From positions 2,230,272-2,294,271 of the forward strand of contig NZ_CP047089.1 in assembly GCF_009937765.1 (NCBI RefSeq): a stretch of DNA of 64,000 nt. The letters are read 5' to 3'. This stretch comes from Bacillus pumilus. Lineage in GTDB: Bacteria; Bacillota; Bacilli; Bacillales; Bacillaceae. The notes beneath the pieces were generated by a model that worked only from the letters and a program-made list of their open reading frames with translations, ran no database searches and had not been told where the DNA came from. Below are positions 8,095 through 18,197 of this stretch, piece by piece; positions within the stretch are counted from its first letter, which is position 1, and each line of letters begins with the position of its first letter. The position numbers and the translations under genes are program-made.

Positions 8095-8895
8095 ATGAAA
8101 TTTGCAGTTTCTTCAAAAGGGAATTCTGTATCTGACACACTCAAAAATAAAATTCAGACCTACTTATTAGATTTTGGGATGGAACTCAATGAAGAGGAAC
8201 CAGATCTTGTCATTACGGTTGGTGGAGACGGCACCCTACTTTATGCATTTCACCGTTATAGTGACCGTCTGAATGAAACAGCTTTTGTGGGTGTTCATAC
8301 AGGTCATCTTGGTTTTTATGCTGACTGGGTGCCAAGTGAAATTGAAAAACTCGTCTTAGCTATTGCGAAAACGCCTTATCACATTGTGGAATATCCGATC
8401 TTAGAAGTCATTGTCAGATACAACGACGGCGGCAGAGAAGAGAAATATTTGGCTATGAATGAATGTACGATTAAGAGTATGGAAGGGACACTAGTGGCAG
8501 ATGTTGAAATTAGGGGTCAGCTGTTTGAAACATTCAGAGGTGACGGTCTTTGTCTGTCTACACCGTCTGGCAGTACAGCTTATAATAAAGCACTTGGTGG
8601 CGCTATTATTCACCCTTCCATTAGAGCCATTCAGCTGGCAGAAATGGCTTCCATCAACAACAGAGTGTTTCGAACGGTCGGTTCGCCGCTGATTTTACCG
8701 GACCATCATACTTGTGTCATTAAACCGAGGAATGATGTCGATTTTCAGGTAACCATTGATCATTTGACGCTGCTTCATAAGGACGTCAAATCCATTCAAT
8801 GCCGGGTAGCAGACGAGAATGTCCGTTTTGCCCGATTTAGACCATTTCCGTTTTGGAAAAGGGTGCAAGATTCCTTTATCGGAAAAGGAGAATAA
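8095..8895 (+). CDS. nadF: NAD kinase
   Basis: NadF (YjbN/PpnKA) phosphorylates NAD to NADP. The GGDGTLL motif at about residues 42-48 and the NE/D-type substrate-binding segment [19 protein letters not shown] at about residues 157-175 are diagnostic. The start follows AAGGAGAAG. The length (266) is that of the short Bacillus NAD kinases. The last 43 bases overlap the open reading frame of the next gene if its first ATG is used. Confidence 0.95.
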   Translation: MKFAVSSKGNSVSDTLKNKIQTYLLDFGMELNEEEPDLVITVGGDGTLLYAFHRYSDRLNETAFVGVHTGHLGFYADWVPSEIEKLVLAIAKTPYHIVEYPILEVIVRYNDGGREEKYLAMNECTIKSMEGTLVADVEIRGQLFETFRGDGLCLSTPSGSTAYNKALGGAIIHPSIRAIQLAEMASINNRVFRTVGSPLILPDHHTCVIKPRNDVDFQVTIDHLTLLHKDVKSIQCRVADENVRFARFRPFPFWKRVQDSFIGKGE

Positions 8896-9806
8896 GAAAG
8901 AGGTCGTTCTCGCTGGAATACTTTACGTTAAACAAAACCATGACAGCCAAAGAAGAGGGGCTGCTTTTAAAGGATTATTTAATAGATCTTGGCATTTCGA
9001 AAAGAATGCTGACAGATATTAAATTTGATGGCGGTGATCTCCTCATTAATGGAGAGCATGTTACTGTGAGATACAAGCTGCATAATGGAGACAGGCTCAC
9101 TATTTTATTCCCAAAGGAAAAAGTGAGTGAAGGGCTAAAGCCTGCTCCGATTCCGCTTGATATTTTATTCGAGGATGAGCATGTCCTTGTGCTGAATAAA
9201 AGGCCATATATCCCGTCCATTCCTTCCCGTGAGCACCCGGAGCACAGTATTGCAAATGGGTTGTTGCACCATTATGCAGAGCAGTCTGTTCGGCTGACAG
9301 TTCATTTGGTGAATCGTCTTGACCGTGATACATCTGGCGTCATGCTTGTGGCCAAGCATCGCTTTGCCCACAGCCTTTTATCAAAAGCGCAGAAAAGTGG
9401 AGCGGTTAAACGAACATACAGAGCGTTTACACATGGCATGATCAAAGAAAAGCATGGCACCATTCGAGCAAAAATTGCTCGAAAAGGAGATAGTATCATT
9501 GAGCGAATGGTCGATGATACTGGACAGGAAGCTGTGACGCATTTTACAGTTCGAGCAGTGGACGCTGAGTTGAACATGTCAGATGTGGCGCTAGCACTTG
9601 AAACGGGGAGAACCCATCAAATTCGTGTTCACATGCAGTATCTTGGTTACCCGCTCATCGGAGATACGTTATATGGCGGAACGAATGAGCGGATGAACCG
9701 GCAGGCACTGCATAGTGAGACTCTTGTCTTTCCTCATCCGATGACTGGGGAGGAAATGACATTCTCGGCTCCGCTTCCTGAAGACATGAAATCATTGCTG
9801 CTTTAA
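8853..9806 (+). CDS. yjbO: RluA-family RNA pseudouridine synthase YjbO
   Basis: The protein has an N-terminal S4-like segment ([21 protein letters not shown]) and a pseudouridine synthase domain with the catalytic aspartate in [19 protein letters not shown] and the later [20 protein letters not shown]. It isomerises uridines in RNA, probably 23S rRNA by family; the exact site is not deducible. The start is uncertain: ATG 8853 lies inside nadF without a clear ribosome binding site, whereas family alignment favours a start near 8892-8940 (the ATG at 8940 or a non-ATG codon after AAAGGAGAA). Confidence 0.9.
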   Translation: MEKGARFLYRKRRIRKRSFSLEYFTLNKTMTAKEEGLLLKDYLIDLGISKRMLTDIKFDGGDLLINGEHVTVRYKLHNGDRLTILFPKEKVSEGLKPAPIPLDILFEDEHVLVLNKRPYIPSIPSREHPEHSIANGLLHHYAEQSVRLTVHLVNRLDRDTSGVMLVAKHRFAHSLLSKAQKSGAVKRTYRAFTHGMIKEKHGTIRAKIARKGDSIIERMVDDTGQEAVTHFTVRAVDAELNMSDVALALETGRTHQIRVHMQYLGYPLIGDTLYGGTNERMNRQALHSETLVFPHPMTGEEMTFSAPLPEDMKSLLL

Positions 9807-9810
9807 ATAG

Positions 9811-9852
9811 AGAAACCCGGCTACCTGCAAGCGCAGGACCGGGTTTTTTTAT
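9811..9852. terminator. Bidirectional terminator between yjbO and prpE
   Basis: AAACCCGG and CCGGGTTT form the base of a stem around CTACCTGCAAGCGCAGGA, with T7 on the plus side. It serves the convergent genes yjbO and prpE. Confidence 0.8.
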
Positions 9853-10592
9853 GATGTGAAATGCTGAAACCTTGAATCGTCATAAGGCATAGAGGAAGGA
9901 ACAGAAATCGTTTCAAGCTCAGGATATTTGAGGGCAGACAGCCGGTGGCCGAATACACAGCCTGTATCAATGTTGACGGTTCTGCCAACGAATCGCGGGT
10001 CTTTCACGGGTGTATGTCCGTAGACAATCCATGGTTTTCCGCGATATTCCTTTGCCCAATCCTTCCGCACCGGTCGTCCATCCGGCCACGTTTCTCCTGT
10101 GACTGCGCCAAATAATAAATAGGATCGCATCTGTTTGTTCGGCTTTCTACCAATGTCCTTTTCCTTCATCGCTGCGTGAGCAATCACCAGTTCATTAGGA
10201 ATAAGTACATCGTAAAGCGGAGCCTTCTCAAATAGCTGCTTAAATTCATGTGACAATGTCGTTTGTTCATGAAGCGGCAGTTGTTTTATTTCATTTACGG
10301 TGGTTTCGATGCCATGAAGTAATTTCACAGGATTTCCTTTCAAATAGCGATAAAGCTTAAAGCAATGATTGCCAGGTACGTAGCGGATCGCGCCATGTGA
10401 GTAGGCATGAATGACAAAGCGCATGACATCTACTGACTGAGGACCTCGATCTGTTAAATCACCGACAAGTGCTAGCGTTCTCTTATCAGGATGGACGGGT
10501 AATCCATGTTTGAGTTCGTATCCTAGTTTGTGTATGAGGGTAAGCAGCTCTTCGTAGCAGCCGTGGATATCACCAATGATATCAAATTTCAT
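9849..10592 (-). CDS. prpE: Bis(5'-nucleosyl)-tetraphosphatase PrpE
   Basis: The protein is a PPP-family metallophosphatase with [23 protein letters not shown] and GNHCFKLYR as the metal-binding motifs, then later histidines in VIAHAAMKE and [12 protein letters not shown]. subtilis PrpE hydrolyses Ap4A and also shows protein phosphatase activity and affects spore germination. The 247-residue length agrees with the family. It is a single gene convergent with yjbO. Confidence 0.92.
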   Translation of the reverse strand: MKFDIIGDIHGCYEELLTLIHKLGYELKHGLPVHPDKRTLALVGDLTDRGPQSVDVMRFVIHAYSHGAIRYVPGNHCFKLYRYLKGNPVKLLHGIETTVNEIKQLPLHEQTTLSHEFKQLFEKAPLYDVLIPNELVIAHAAMKEKDIGRKPNKQMRSYLLFGAVTGETWPDGRPVRKDWAKEYRGKPWIVYGHTPVKDPRFVGRTVNIDTGCVFGHRLSALKYPELETISVPSSMPYDDSRFQHFTS

Positions 10593-10754
10593 AAGATTTC
10601 CTCCTGATCTTTCTCATCCATTCATCGGGGTTAAAGAAGTTTGAATTTTAGAACATATAACGAATGGCTTTCTTTTCATTTAGGCAATTGTTAGAATCAA
10701 TGCTTTAACGTAAACCTTAAAAGATTAAACATCAATGTTAGGAGGCTTTAGCCA

Positions 10755-12596
10755 ATGGAGCATACATCTGTTTCATCACTCGTTGTCGTCATTATTGTTG
10801 CCTTTTTCACCCCACTTTTATTGCACCGATTTAAGCTGACCATTCCGGTCGTTGTTGCTGAAATCATCATGGGGCTCATCATTGGAAAAAGCGGTCTTCA
10901 ACTAGTAGTTGAGCATGATGCATGGTTAGATACGTTATCCATGCTCGGTTTTATTTTTCTGATGTTTTTAAGTGGACTTGAAATAGATTTTTCTTCTTTT
11001 GAGTCAAAGAAGAAAGCACGAGAACTACCAAATGGTCTAAAGGAACCAAATACGTTTAAAGCAGCCACTATTGTGTTTCTTGGCGTATTTAGTATTTCTT
11101 TTATTCTGTCCTATGCGTTTGTCCTTGCAGGGTTTATTCAAAATGCCTTTTTAATGACGCTCATTATATCGACGATCTCTTTAGGGGTTGTGGTTCCTAC
11201 TTTAAAAGAGGAAAAGCTGATGCAGACAAATATCGGTCAAATCATCTTGCTTGTCGCTGTCATTGCAGATTTGGTGACGATGATTTTACTTGCTGTATTC
11301 TCCTCCATTTATGGCGATGGTACAGGGAATATGTGGCTTCTGCTCTTATTATTTGCTGCGGGCATCCTTCTTTATTTATTTGGTCGCGTATTTAAGACAA
11401 AGTCAATTTTTCAGTCCATGTCAAAAGGGACCGTGCAAATTGGGACAAGGGCGATCTTTACTCTCATTATAGTCTTAGTTGCCTTATCTGAATCACTCGG
11501 TGCTGAAAATATTCTTGGAGCGTTTTTAGCGGGCGTACTCGTGTCTCTTCTCTCGCCGAATAAAGAGCTTGTTCAGCAACTGGATTCATTTGGCTACGGA
11601 TTTTTGATCCCTATCTTCTTTGTGATGGTCGGAGTGGATTTGAATATATGGGCACTATTCAAAGACCCAACCATTATGATCATGATCCCGCTGCTATTTA
11701 TTGCCTTACTCATTAGTAAGCTCATCCCGATTCTTTATTTGAAAAAATGGTATGACATGAAAAAAGTGATCGGTTCTGGCTTTTTATTAACATCGACGTT
11801 ATCACTCGTCATTGCAGCTGCGACGATCGGGGAGCGGCTCGGAGTCATTGACCATAAAATGTCTGGAGCGCTGATTCTAGTCGCGGTACTCACGAGTATT
11901 TTAACGCCGGTTTGGTTTAAAGCGCTGTTTAAAAAAGAACAAGCTGCGAGCCATAAAAAACGTGTGACCTTTATTGGTGCAAATCAGCTGACCTTACCTG
12001 TTACACTCGATTTACATCAGGATGAATATGATATTCGAATTTTGCATGTCTTTCAAGAAAATAAAGAAGCGCTGCTTGCAGACTCCATCTTTGAAGTTGA
12101 ATCGATTGAAGAGTACAATGATGAGACGCTGCGAAAGGCAGGCGTTGGCCAGGAGGATGTCCTCGTCGTCGCAACTGGCAGTGAGACGAAAAATAAGGAA
12201 ATTGCTTTATTTGCAAAGGAAGAAGGAGCGAAACAAGTCATTGCGAGTGTGAACAAAGCTGAGGCAGAGCTGGAATTGAAGGAAGCAGGAATTGATACGT
12301 TTTCTAATTTCCTATCATCTAAAACGGTGCTTAGAGCCTTGATTGAAGCACCAGATGCGATTCGATTATTAACAAATGAGGATACTTCCTTGTATCAAAT
12401 TCAAATGAACAATCATCGCTATCACAATGTAATGCTGAGGGAATTTCCGTTTACTGGCGATTTGGTCTTTGTCCGTATTTTCAGAGGGATTGACAGTTTA
12501 GTCCCACACGGAGATACGACGCTTAGAAGCGGAGACCGTGTGCTTGTATCGGGCTCTCGTGAATATGTGGCAGGACTAAGAGCTCAATTAGAGTAA
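10755..12596 (+). CDS. yjbQ: CPA2-family cation/proton antiporter YjbQ
   Basis: The N-terminal 380 residues form about twelve membrane helices with the Na+/H+ exchanger domain. After these come a cytosolic TrkA-N-like nucleotide-binding domain (KKRVTFIGANQLTLPVTLDL, about residues 397-510) and a TrkA-C domain at the end (HNVMLREFPFTGDLVFVRIFRG...LRSGDRVLVSG). This KefB/KtrA-type architecture suggests ligand-gated K+ or Na+/H+ exchange. The ribosome binding site is AGGAGG. Substrate is inferred from family. Confidence 0.9.
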   Translation: MEHTSVSSLVVVIIVAFFTPLLLHRFKLTIPVVVAEIIMGLIIGKSGLQLVVEHDAWLDTLSMLGFIFLMFLSGLEIDFSSFESKKKARELPNGLKEPNTFKAATIVFLGVFSISFILSYAFVLAGFIQNAFLMTLIISTISLGVVVPTLKEEKLMQTNIGQIILLVAVIADLVTMILLAVFSSIYGDGTGNMWLLLLLFAAGILLYLFGRVFKTKSIFQSMSKGTVQIGTRAIFTLIIVLVALSESLGAENILGAFLAGVLVSLLSPNKELVQQLDSFGYGFLIPIFFVMVGVDLNIWALFKDPTIMIMIPLLFIALLISKLIPILYLKKWYDMKKVIGSGFLLTSTLSLVIAAATIGERLGVIDHKMSGALILVAVLTSILTPVWFKALFKKEQAASHKKRVTFIGANQLTLPVTLDLHQDEYDIRILHVFQENKEALLADSIFEVESIEEYNDETLRKAGVGQEDVLVVATGSETKNKEIALFAKEEGAKQVIASVNKAEAELELKEAGIDTFSNFLSSKTVLRALIEAPDAIRLLTNEDTSLYQIQMNNHRYHNVMLREFPFTGDLVFVRIFRGIDSLVPHGDTTLRSGDRVLVSGSREYVAGLRAQLE

Positions 12597-12606
12597 CAAT
12601 GAACCC

Positions 12607-12635
12607 TTGACCAATGAACAATTCCTGATTAAGAT
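12607..12635 (+). promoter_or_regulatory. Promoter of the thiamine operon
   Basis: TTGACC (12607-12612) and TAAGAT (12630-12635) are 17 bases apart, about 25 bases upstream of the riboswitch. Confidence 0.65.
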
Positions 12636-12660
12636 AGAAGTACAACATCATATATTTGAT

Positions 12661-12760
12661 CCACTAGGGGAGTCCTTTAAAAGGGCTGAGATAAAAGTAT
12701 TGACTTTTAGACCCTCATTACCTGAACAGGTTCATACCTGCGTAGGGAAGTGGTGCGGTT
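12661..12760 (+). ncRNA. TPP riboswitch (THI element)
   Basis: The conserved thi-box sequences are present: GGGGAGTCCTTT, GGGCTGAGATAAAAG, GACCCTCATTACCTGAACAGG and CATACCTGCGTAGGGAAGTGG. This folds into the three-way junction that binds thiamine pyrophosphate. It precedes tenA and ends shortly before an intrinsic terminator, so regulation is by transcription attenuation: TPP binding favours termination. Confidence 0.96.
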
Positions 12761-12785
12761 TTTGACTATGCTTTTGACAAATTCC

Positions 12786-12818
12786 AAGCCACTTTCCATG
12801 CGGAAAGTGGCTTTTTTA
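12786..12818 (+). terminator. Riboswitch-controlled terminator
   Basis: AAGCCACTTTCC and GGAAAGTGGCTT form a strong stem followed by T6. It is the expression platform of the TPP riboswitch; the GAAGTGG at the 3' end of the aptamer can compete for the same bases. Confidence 0.88.
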
Positions 12819-12843
12819 TATGGAAAAACAGGAGGAGAGAAAC

Positions 12844-13554
12844 ATGACGTTTTCAACTGAATGTAAAGAAGCAGCAGCAACATGGTGGAATGGAAGCTTC
12901 ACACACCCCTTTGTGAAAGGAATTGGAGATGGCACGCTGTCACTCGATCGTTTCACATATTACGTGATGCAGGATTCATATTATTTAACTCATTTTGCAA
13001 AGGTTCAAGCATATGGAGCGGCGATTAGTGAGGACTTACATACGACGGGCAGAATGGCATATCATGCGCAGGGAACGTATGAAGCGGAGCTATCGCTGCA
13101 TAGAAAATTTACAGAGCTTTTAAAGATATCAGATGAAGCCATCAAGAACTTTAAGCCTTCTCCCACTGCTTATGCGTATACCTCTCATATGTACCGATCT
13201 GTGAAAAGCGGACGATTCGAAGAGATATTGGCTGCGTTATTGCCGTGCTACTGGCTTTATTATGAGGTGGGTGAAAAGCTAAAACAAACTACACCTGACC
13301 ATCCGATTTATCAAGAATGGATTTTGACATATGGAGGGGATTGGTTTAAGGAGCTCGTCTTTGAACAGGTCAACCGCTTTGATGAACTAGCCGAAAAAGC
13401 ACCAGAACATGTGCGGGCCAATATGAAAGAAAATTTTGTGATTTCTAGCTATTACGAATACCATTTCTGGGAGATGGCGTATCAAAAAGAAATGTGGCAA
13501 ACAGCATGCTTAGATGGGGTTGGTGCAAATGGAACTCCACGCAGTGACAAATGA
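12844..13554 (+). CDS. tenA: Aminopyrimidine aminohydrolase TenA
   Basis: TenA (thiaminase II) salvages base-degraded thiamine by hydrolysing aminomethyl pyrimidine to hydroxymethylpyrimidine. The protein shows the family's YYVMQDSYYLTHFAKV helix, PCYWLYYEVG (containing the catalytic Cys region) and YYEYHFWEMAY. The start at 12844 follows AGGAGG eight bases away and gives 236 residues, the size of B. subtilis TenA; the upstream in-frame ATG at 12820 lies within the terminator tail and is rejected. First gene of tenA-tenI-thiO-thiS-thiG-thiF-thiD. Confidence 0.95.
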   Translation: MTFSTECKEAAATWWNGSFTHPFVKGIGDGTLSLDRFTYYVMQDSYYLTHFAKVQAYGAAISEDLHTTGRMAYHAQGTYEAELSLHRKFTELLKISDEAIKNFKPSPTAYAYTSHMYRSVKSGRFEEILAALLPCYWLYYEVGEKLKQTTPDHPIYQEWILTYGGDWFKELVFEQVNRFDELAEKAPEHVRANMKENFVISSYYEYHFWEMAYQKEMWQTACLDGVGANGTPRSDK

Positions 13555-14146
13555 TTCGCTTCCTGCAGAAGAGCTGATCAAACAAATAATAGCCATTGCA
13601 TCTGAAGTCGATTTTATTCATATCCGGGAACGGTCTAAAACAGCAAGTGAGCTTGTTGATCTCGTGAAAAGTCTCCTTTTAGAAGGTGTTCCGAAAGAAA
13701 AGCTCATCATCAACGACAGAGTAGACGTTGCGCTACTCACTAATATTCACCGTGTACATCTCCCAGGTCATAGCTTTTCGCCAAAAGAGCTGCGGGAAAA
13801 ATTCCCACACCTTCATGCGGGCGTCTCAGTTCATTCGATTGAAGAAGGGAAAGCAGCTGAGAAAAATGGAGCAGAGTATGTCATATTTGGGCACGTATAT
13901 GACACCACTTGTAAACCAGGACTTCAGGCAAGAGGCGTACAGCTTGTGAAAGAACTGACATCTCTACTATCTATTCCAGTTGTAGCGATCGGTGGAGTGA
14001 CACCTGAGCGCGTTCCAGAATTGAGACACGTGAATGTGAAAGGGATAGCGGTGATGTCTGGAATTTTTACTCATCATCAGCCGCGCAAAATGGCACAAGC
14101 ATTTTCTAAACAAGTAAAGGAGAATCCTTATGAAGAAGCATTATGA
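13529..14146 (+). CDS. tenI: Thiazole tautomerase TenI
   Basis: TenI is a ThiE-like TIM-barrel that aromatises the thiazole carboxylate phosphate in thiamine synthesis. Conserved segments are FIHIRERSKTASELV, LIINDRVDVAL, GVSVHSIEEG, YVIFGHVYDTTCKPG and VVAIGGVTPERV. The start at 13529 matches the MELHA beginning of B. subtilis TenI and gives 205 residues; it overlaps the tenA end, indicating translational coupling. Confidence 0.94.
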   Translation: MELHAVTNDSLPAEELIKQIIAIASEVDFIHIRERSKTASELVDLVKSLLLEGVPKEKLIINDRVDVALLTNIHRVHLPGHSFSPKELREKFPHLHAGVSVHSIEEGKAAEKNGAEYVIFGHVYDTTCKPGLQARGVQLVKELTSLLSIPVVAIGGVTPERVPELRHVNVKGIAVMSGIFTHHQPRKMAQAFSKQVKENPYEEAL

Positions 14147-15242
14147 TGTGGCAATCATTGGTGGTGGAATCATAGGGATGTCCATTGCCTATCACCTTGC
14201 AAAAGCAGGAAAGCAGGTCGTCTTATTTGAAGCGAGTGAAGTAGGGAAGCAAACGACAAGTGCGGCTGCTGGAATGCTTGGTGCACATGCTGAAGGAGAG
14301 GGTTATGAGGATACTTTTTTTCAAGTAGGCAGAGCAAGCCAATCATTGTACGAGAAGTTAAAAGTCGATCTACGGCATGAATCTGGCATTGATATTCGAA
14401 CATCAGCGGGCGGTATCATGAAAGTAGCTTTTACAGAAGAGGAGAAACAAGCACTTTGCCGGATGCAGCATTTGTCTACATTTGAGTGGATAGACGCAGG
14501 CAGCGTAAAAAAATGCATGCCTCAAATGGCAGAGAACATCTTAGGAGCAGGTTTGATTAAAGAAGATGTTCATGTTGAACCTTATGCCGTTTGCCGGGCA
14601 TTTTGGAAAGCAGCGGTCATGTACGGTGCAGAAGTGAAAGAGTGTACACCCGTGATTGAAGTGAAGCGGGAGAAAGAAGCGTTAGCGATTAGAACAACAG
14701 TGGGAACATTCACATGTGATGACCTGACTGTTGCGAGTGGTGTGTGGTCTGGCCGTTTTTTTGAAGAGCTTGGATTATCTCATTCTCTTTATCCAGTAAA
14801 AGGAGAATGTGTGTCTGTATGGAATCAGGGTCCAGCACTCGAACACACCATTTACCATGATCATTGTTACATCGTTCAACGAGATAGCGGCAAACTGGTC
14901 GTTGGCGCAACGATGAAGCCAAACGAGTGGCAAACTGTTCCGACGCTTGGGGGCATTGAAGCTGTCATTCAAAAAGCTTCTCAGCTGATGCCCTCAATCA
15001 AGGAGATGCCGATTGATCAGTGCTGGGCTGGCCTTCGTCCGGCGACAAATGACCGGCATCCCTACATTGGTAGACATCCAGAAGATCAGCGCATCCTTTT
15101 TGCCGCAGGGCATTACAGAAATGGTATTTTACTTGCCCCGATTACTGGAGAGATCATTCGCGACCTGATAATAGGTAAACCGGTCAAAAAGGAATGGCTT
15201 CACGCATTTCGTATTGGCCGAAAGGAGGCACTATTTGTATGA
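14130..15242 (+). CDS. thiO: Glycine oxidase ThiO
   Basis: ThiO (GoxB) is an FAD enzyme that oxidises glycine to iminoglycine, the nitrogen donor for the thiazole ring. The N-terminal dinucleotide-binding motif GGGIIGMSIAYHLAKAG and the C-terminal FAD-binding segment FAAGHYRNGILLAPITGE are present. The start ATG overlaps tenI by 17 bases behind AAAGGAG. The length of 370 residues agrees with B. subtilis. Confidence 0.95.
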   Translation: MKKHYDVAIIGGGIIGMSIAYHLAKAGKQVVLFEASEVGKQTTSAAAGMLGAHAEGEGYEDTFFQVGRASQSLYEKLKVDLRHESGIDIRTSAGGIMKVAFTEEEKQALCRMQHLSTFEWIDAGSVKKCMPQMAENILGAGLIKEDVHVEPYAVCRAFWKAAVMYGAEVKECTPVIEVKREKEALAIRTTVGTFTCDDLTVASGVWSGRFFEELGLSHSLYPVKGECVSVWNQGPALEHTIYHDHCYIVQRDSGKLVVGATMKPNEWQTVPTLGGIEAVIQKASQLMPSIKEMPIDQCWAGLRPATNDRHPYIGRHPEDQRILFAAGHYRNGILLAPITGEIIRDLIIGKPVKKEWLHAFRIGRKEALFV

Positions 15243-15442
15243 AAATTCAATTGAATGGCAGAATCGTTGATTTCGATCAAGAGAATGGAACGATCTATGA
15301 TCTGCTAACAGACTATCAGCTTGAAAATCGAGTAGTGATTGTAGAAAAGAACCAAGAAATTATTGATAAAGAAGCGTTTCAACAAGTGAAAATTCAACCT
15401 AATGACACGATCGAAATCGTTCACTTTGTAGGAGGAGGATGA
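15239..15442 (+). CDS. thiS: Sulfur carrier protein ThiS
   Basis: This 67-residue ubiquitin-like protein ends VHFVGGG, whose terminal glycines are adenylated by ThiF and converted to a thiocarboxylate. The start at 15239 is chosen because AAAGGAGG precedes it and the product then begins MKIQLNGR, as in the family; the longer in-frame start at 15194 would add 15 residues inside thiO. Confidence 0.94.
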   Translation: MKIQLNGRIVDFDQENGTIYDLLTDYQLENRVVIVEKNQEIIDKEAFQQVKIQPNDTIEIVHFVGGG

Positions 15443-15446
15443 CAAC

Positions 15447-16214
15447 ATGCTACACATTGGCGGAAAAACATTCACATCTAGATTATTACTTGGTACAGGG
15501 AAATATCCATCATTTGAAGTTCAAAAAGAAGCCGTGAACGTATCAGAAGCAGAAATATTAACCTTTGCTGTGAGAAGAATGAACATTTTCGAAGCATCTC
15601 AGCCAAATTTTTTGGAGCAGCTTGATTTATCTAAATATACGCTGCTTCCGAATACAGCTGGTGCAAGTACAGCGGATGAGGCAGTTCGTATTGCTCGTTT
15701 AGCAAAGGCTTCTGGACTGTGTGACATGATCAAGGTAGAAGTCATTGGCTGCTCAAGGTCTCTTCTGCCAGATCCAGTCGAAACGTTAAAAGCATCTGAA
15801 ATGTTACTCGAAGAAGGATTTATTGTGCTACCTTATACATCGGATGATGTGGTACTGGCAAGAAAATTAGAAGAGCTTGGTGTCCATGCTATTATGCCAG
15901 GTGCTTCACCGATTGGTTCAGGGCAAGGCTTACTAAACCCTCTGAATCTCTCATTCATTATCGAGCAGGCGAAAGTACCGGTGATTATTGATGCTGGTGT
16001 AGGCTCTCCAAAGGATGCGGCTTATGCGATGGAGCTAGGGGCTGATGCTGTATTATTGAACACAGCTGTCTCAGGTGCAAAAGACCCTGTGAAGATGGCT
16101 AAAGCCATGAAACTGGCGATTGAATCAGGAAGGCTAGGCTTTGAGGCAGGCCGGATTCCATTGAAAAACTACGGGACAGCAAGCAGTCCGCAGGAAGGAA
16201 TGCCGGCATTTTGA
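15447..16214 (+). CDS. thiG: Thiazole synthase ThiG
   Basis: ThiG condenses deoxyxylulose 5-phosphate, dehydroglycine and ThiS thiocarboxylate into the thiazole phosphate. Diagnostic sequences are [71 protein letters not shown] and the catalytic lysine region. The length is 255 residues. The end overlaps the TTG start of thiF by four bases. Confidence 0.96.
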   Translation: MLHIGGKTFTSRLLLGTGKYPSFEVQKEAVNVSEAEILTFAVRRMNIFEASQPNFLEQLDLSKYTLLPNTAGASTADEAVRIARLAKASGLCDMIKVEVIGCSRSLLPDPVETLKASEMLLEEGFIVLPYTSDDVVLARKLEELGVHAIMPGASPIGSGQGLLNPLNLSFIIEQAKVPVIIDAGVGSPKDAAYAMELGADAVLLNTAVSGAKDPVKMAKAMKLAIESGRLGFEAGRIPLKNYGTASSPQEGMPAF

Positions 16215-17224
16215 GCACACGTTATTCACGCCAAGAGCTCTTTCAGCCAATTGGCACAGAGGGACAAAAGCGGTTAAATGACTCAAAGGCCGTCATTATT
16301 GGCGCAGGAGCGCTTGGAACAGCTAGTGCGGAAATGCTCGTTCGTGCTGGCGTTGGATCTGTCACCATTTTGGATCGAGATTATATTGAATGGAGTAACC
16401 TTCAGCGTCAACAGCTTTACACAGAGCAAGATGTGCAGGATCGGCTGCCAAAGGCCATAGCGGCTGAAAAAAGACTCAAACAGATAAATAGTGACGTGCA
16501 GGTCAAAGGAATCGTCGTCGATGTGACCGCTGAACAGATTGATGAACTAGTCAGCGGCGCTTCAATTATTGTCGATGCAGTGGATAATTTTGAGGTGAGA
16601 ATGATCGCTAATGATGCGGCTGTCAAACATCAAATTCCATTCCTTTATGGAGCTTGCGTTGCCAGCTATGGTATTCAATTTACTGTCATTCCTGGAGAAA
16701 CACCGTGTTTACACTGCCTGCTTGAACATTTACCTGCACAAGGCATGACATGTGATACAGCCGGTATCATTAGTCCAGTTGTGCAGCAGGTCGCATCATA
16801 TCAAGTGGCAGATGCCCTGAAGTATTTAACCGGTCATCAAGTGACGCCGATTTTAAGATCCTTTGATTTATGGAGCAATGAGCGTTCTGACATTCGATCA
16901 GCCAGCTCCTTAAAGAAAAAACAATGTCCAAGTTGCGGAATGAAAACATATCCTTTTCTTTCCTATGACAAGAGAGCAAAGGCAGATGTACTATGCGGCC
17001 GCAATACGGTCCAAATCCGAAGTGCAGCCGAAACTCCGCCGTCATTAAAAGAAGTGGCTTTTCGATTAAAGAAAGCAGGGATGGATGTCCTTGAAAATCC
17101 GTATTTGCTTTCGTGTCAAAAGGGTGAATATAAGCTTGTCTTGTTTAAAGACGGTAGAGCACTTGTCCATGGCACAAATGATATTGCCAAAGCAAGAACC
17201 ATTTATCATCAATGGATTGGCTAA
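16211..17224 (+). CDS. thiF: ThiS adenylyltransferase ThiF
   Basis: An E1-like enzyme that adenylates the ThiS C terminus. It contains the ATP-binding [22 protein letters not shown] motif and a zinc-binding pair of Cys pairs (CLHC and CPSCG). The start is TTG at 16211, overlapping the TGA of thiG. The C-terminal 80 residues after the second Cys pair form a rhodanese-less tail, as in B. subtilis ThiF (about 337 residues). Confidence 0.93.
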   Translation: MSTRYSRQELFQPIGTEGQKRLNDSKAVIIGAGALGTASAEMLVRAGVGSVTILDRDYIEWSNLQRQQLYTEQDVQDRLPKAIAAEKRLKQINSDVQVKGIVVDVTAEQIDELVSGASIIVDAVDNFEVRMIANDAAVKHQIPFLYGACVASYGIQFTVIPGETPCLHCLLEHLPAQGMTCDTAGIISPVVQQVASYQVADALKYLTGHQVTPILRSFDLWSNERSDIRSASSLKKKQCPSCGMKTYPFLSYDKRAKADVLCGRNTVQIRSAAETPPSLKEVAFRLKKAGMDVLENPYLLSCQKGEYKLVLFKDGRALVHGTNDIAKARTIYHQWIG

Positions 17225-17240
17225 TGAGAGGTGTGAAGAA

Positions 17241-18047
17241 ATGACGATCAAAAAAGCATTCACAATCGCAGGTTCTGATTCTGGCGGCGGAGCAGGCATT
17301 CAAGCTGATTTAAAAACCTTTCAGGAGCTCGGTGTGTTCGGAATGTCTGCGATCACAGCGATTACTGCACAAAACACATTAGGGGTTCACGGGGTATATC
17401 CGCTGTCAAACGAGGCGTTAGAAAGTCAAATTGATGCAGTGGCAGAGGATTTACTGCCAGATGCCGTCAAAACAGGGATGCTGTGGAGCGCAGACATGAT
17501 CAAGATAGTTGCTGATAAAACGGTTCAATATGACATGAAGCTCATTGTCGATCCAGTGATGATCGCAAAAGGAGGCGCTTCTTTATTAAATGAAGATGCG
17601 GTCTCAGCGTTGAAAACACACTTGCTGCCTGTCAGCTATGCCGTAACGCCGAATTTACCTGAAGCAGAAGTACTGACAGGCATGCATATTCAGACAAAAG
17701 AAGATCGCTATCTAGCAGCGGAGCGTTTATATGAGCTAGGTACGAAACATGTCGTGATCAAAGGCGGTCACGGTCCATCTGGCGGGAAGATTACAGACCT
17801 GTTGTATGATGGAAAGGGCTTTATAGAAGTCACAAACGAACATATTGATACTCCGCATACCCATGGCACAGGCTGCACGTTTGCAGCGGCATTAACAGCT
17901 GAAATTGCGAAAGGATACTCCATGAGAGAGGCTTTTGACACAGCAGAAACCTTTGTCCATGAAGCCATCAAATTTCCTTTGAATATTGGAGCTGGACACG
18001 GACCTACCAACCATTTTGCATATCAGCAAAACCGGCTCAAACGATAA
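17241..18047 (+). CDS. thiD: Hydroxymethylpyrimidine/phosphomethylpyrimidine kinase ThiD
   Basis: ThiD phosphorylates HMP and then HMP-P. It shows the ribokinase-type signatures IAGSDSGGGAGIQADLKTF at the N terminus and HGTGCTFAAALTAEIAKG with the catalytic aspartate-region equivalent. The start at 17241 follows GAGGTG and gives 268 residues; the reading frame is open 52 codons further upstream inside thiF, which is not used. Last gene of the operon, followed by a terminator. Confidence 0.95.
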   Translation: MTIKKAFTIAGSDSGGGAGIQADLKTFQELGVFGMSAITAITAQNTLGVHGVYPLSNEALESQIDAVAEDLLPDAVKTGMLWSADMIKIVADKTVQYDMKLIVDPVMIAKGGASLLNEDAVSALKTHLLPVSYAVTPNLPEAEVLTGMHIQTKEDRYLAAERLYELGTKHVVIKGGHGPSGGKITDLLYDGKGFIEVTNEHIDTPHTHGTGCTFAAALTAEIAKGYSMREAFDTAETFVHEAIKFPLNIGAGHGPTNHFAYQQNRLKR

Positions 18048-18055
18048 AAGAATCG

Positions 18056-18086
18056 AACCGTCTTCACTTGAGAGGACGGTTTTTTG
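18056..18086 (+). terminator. Terminator of the thiamine operon
   Basis: AACCGTC and GACGGTT form a stem with T6 following, ten bases after the thiD stop. Confidence 0.82.
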
Positions 18087-18115
18087 ATGAAAAAGAAACT
18101 TTCTTTCAGCGGAAA

Positions 18116-18161
18116 TTGTCATTCTCTCATGATCTGTGATAATATTATGATCAGGTACTAA
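18116..18161 (+). promoter_or_regulatory. fabI promoter with FapR-type operator
   Basis: TTGTCA (18116-18121) and GATAAT/ATAATA near 18138-18144 make a sigma-A promoter. Immediately downstream, 18145-18161 reads TTATGATCAGGTACTAA, whose complement TTAGTACCTGATCATAA resembles the FapR operator (TTAGTACCTGATACTAA). FapR represses fatty-acid synthesis genes and is released by malonyl-CoA; in B. subtilis fabI belongs to its regulon. Confidence 0.7.
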
Positions 18162-18197
18162 TACTATGTCTTGAAAAAATAGGAGGCTTTATTACAT

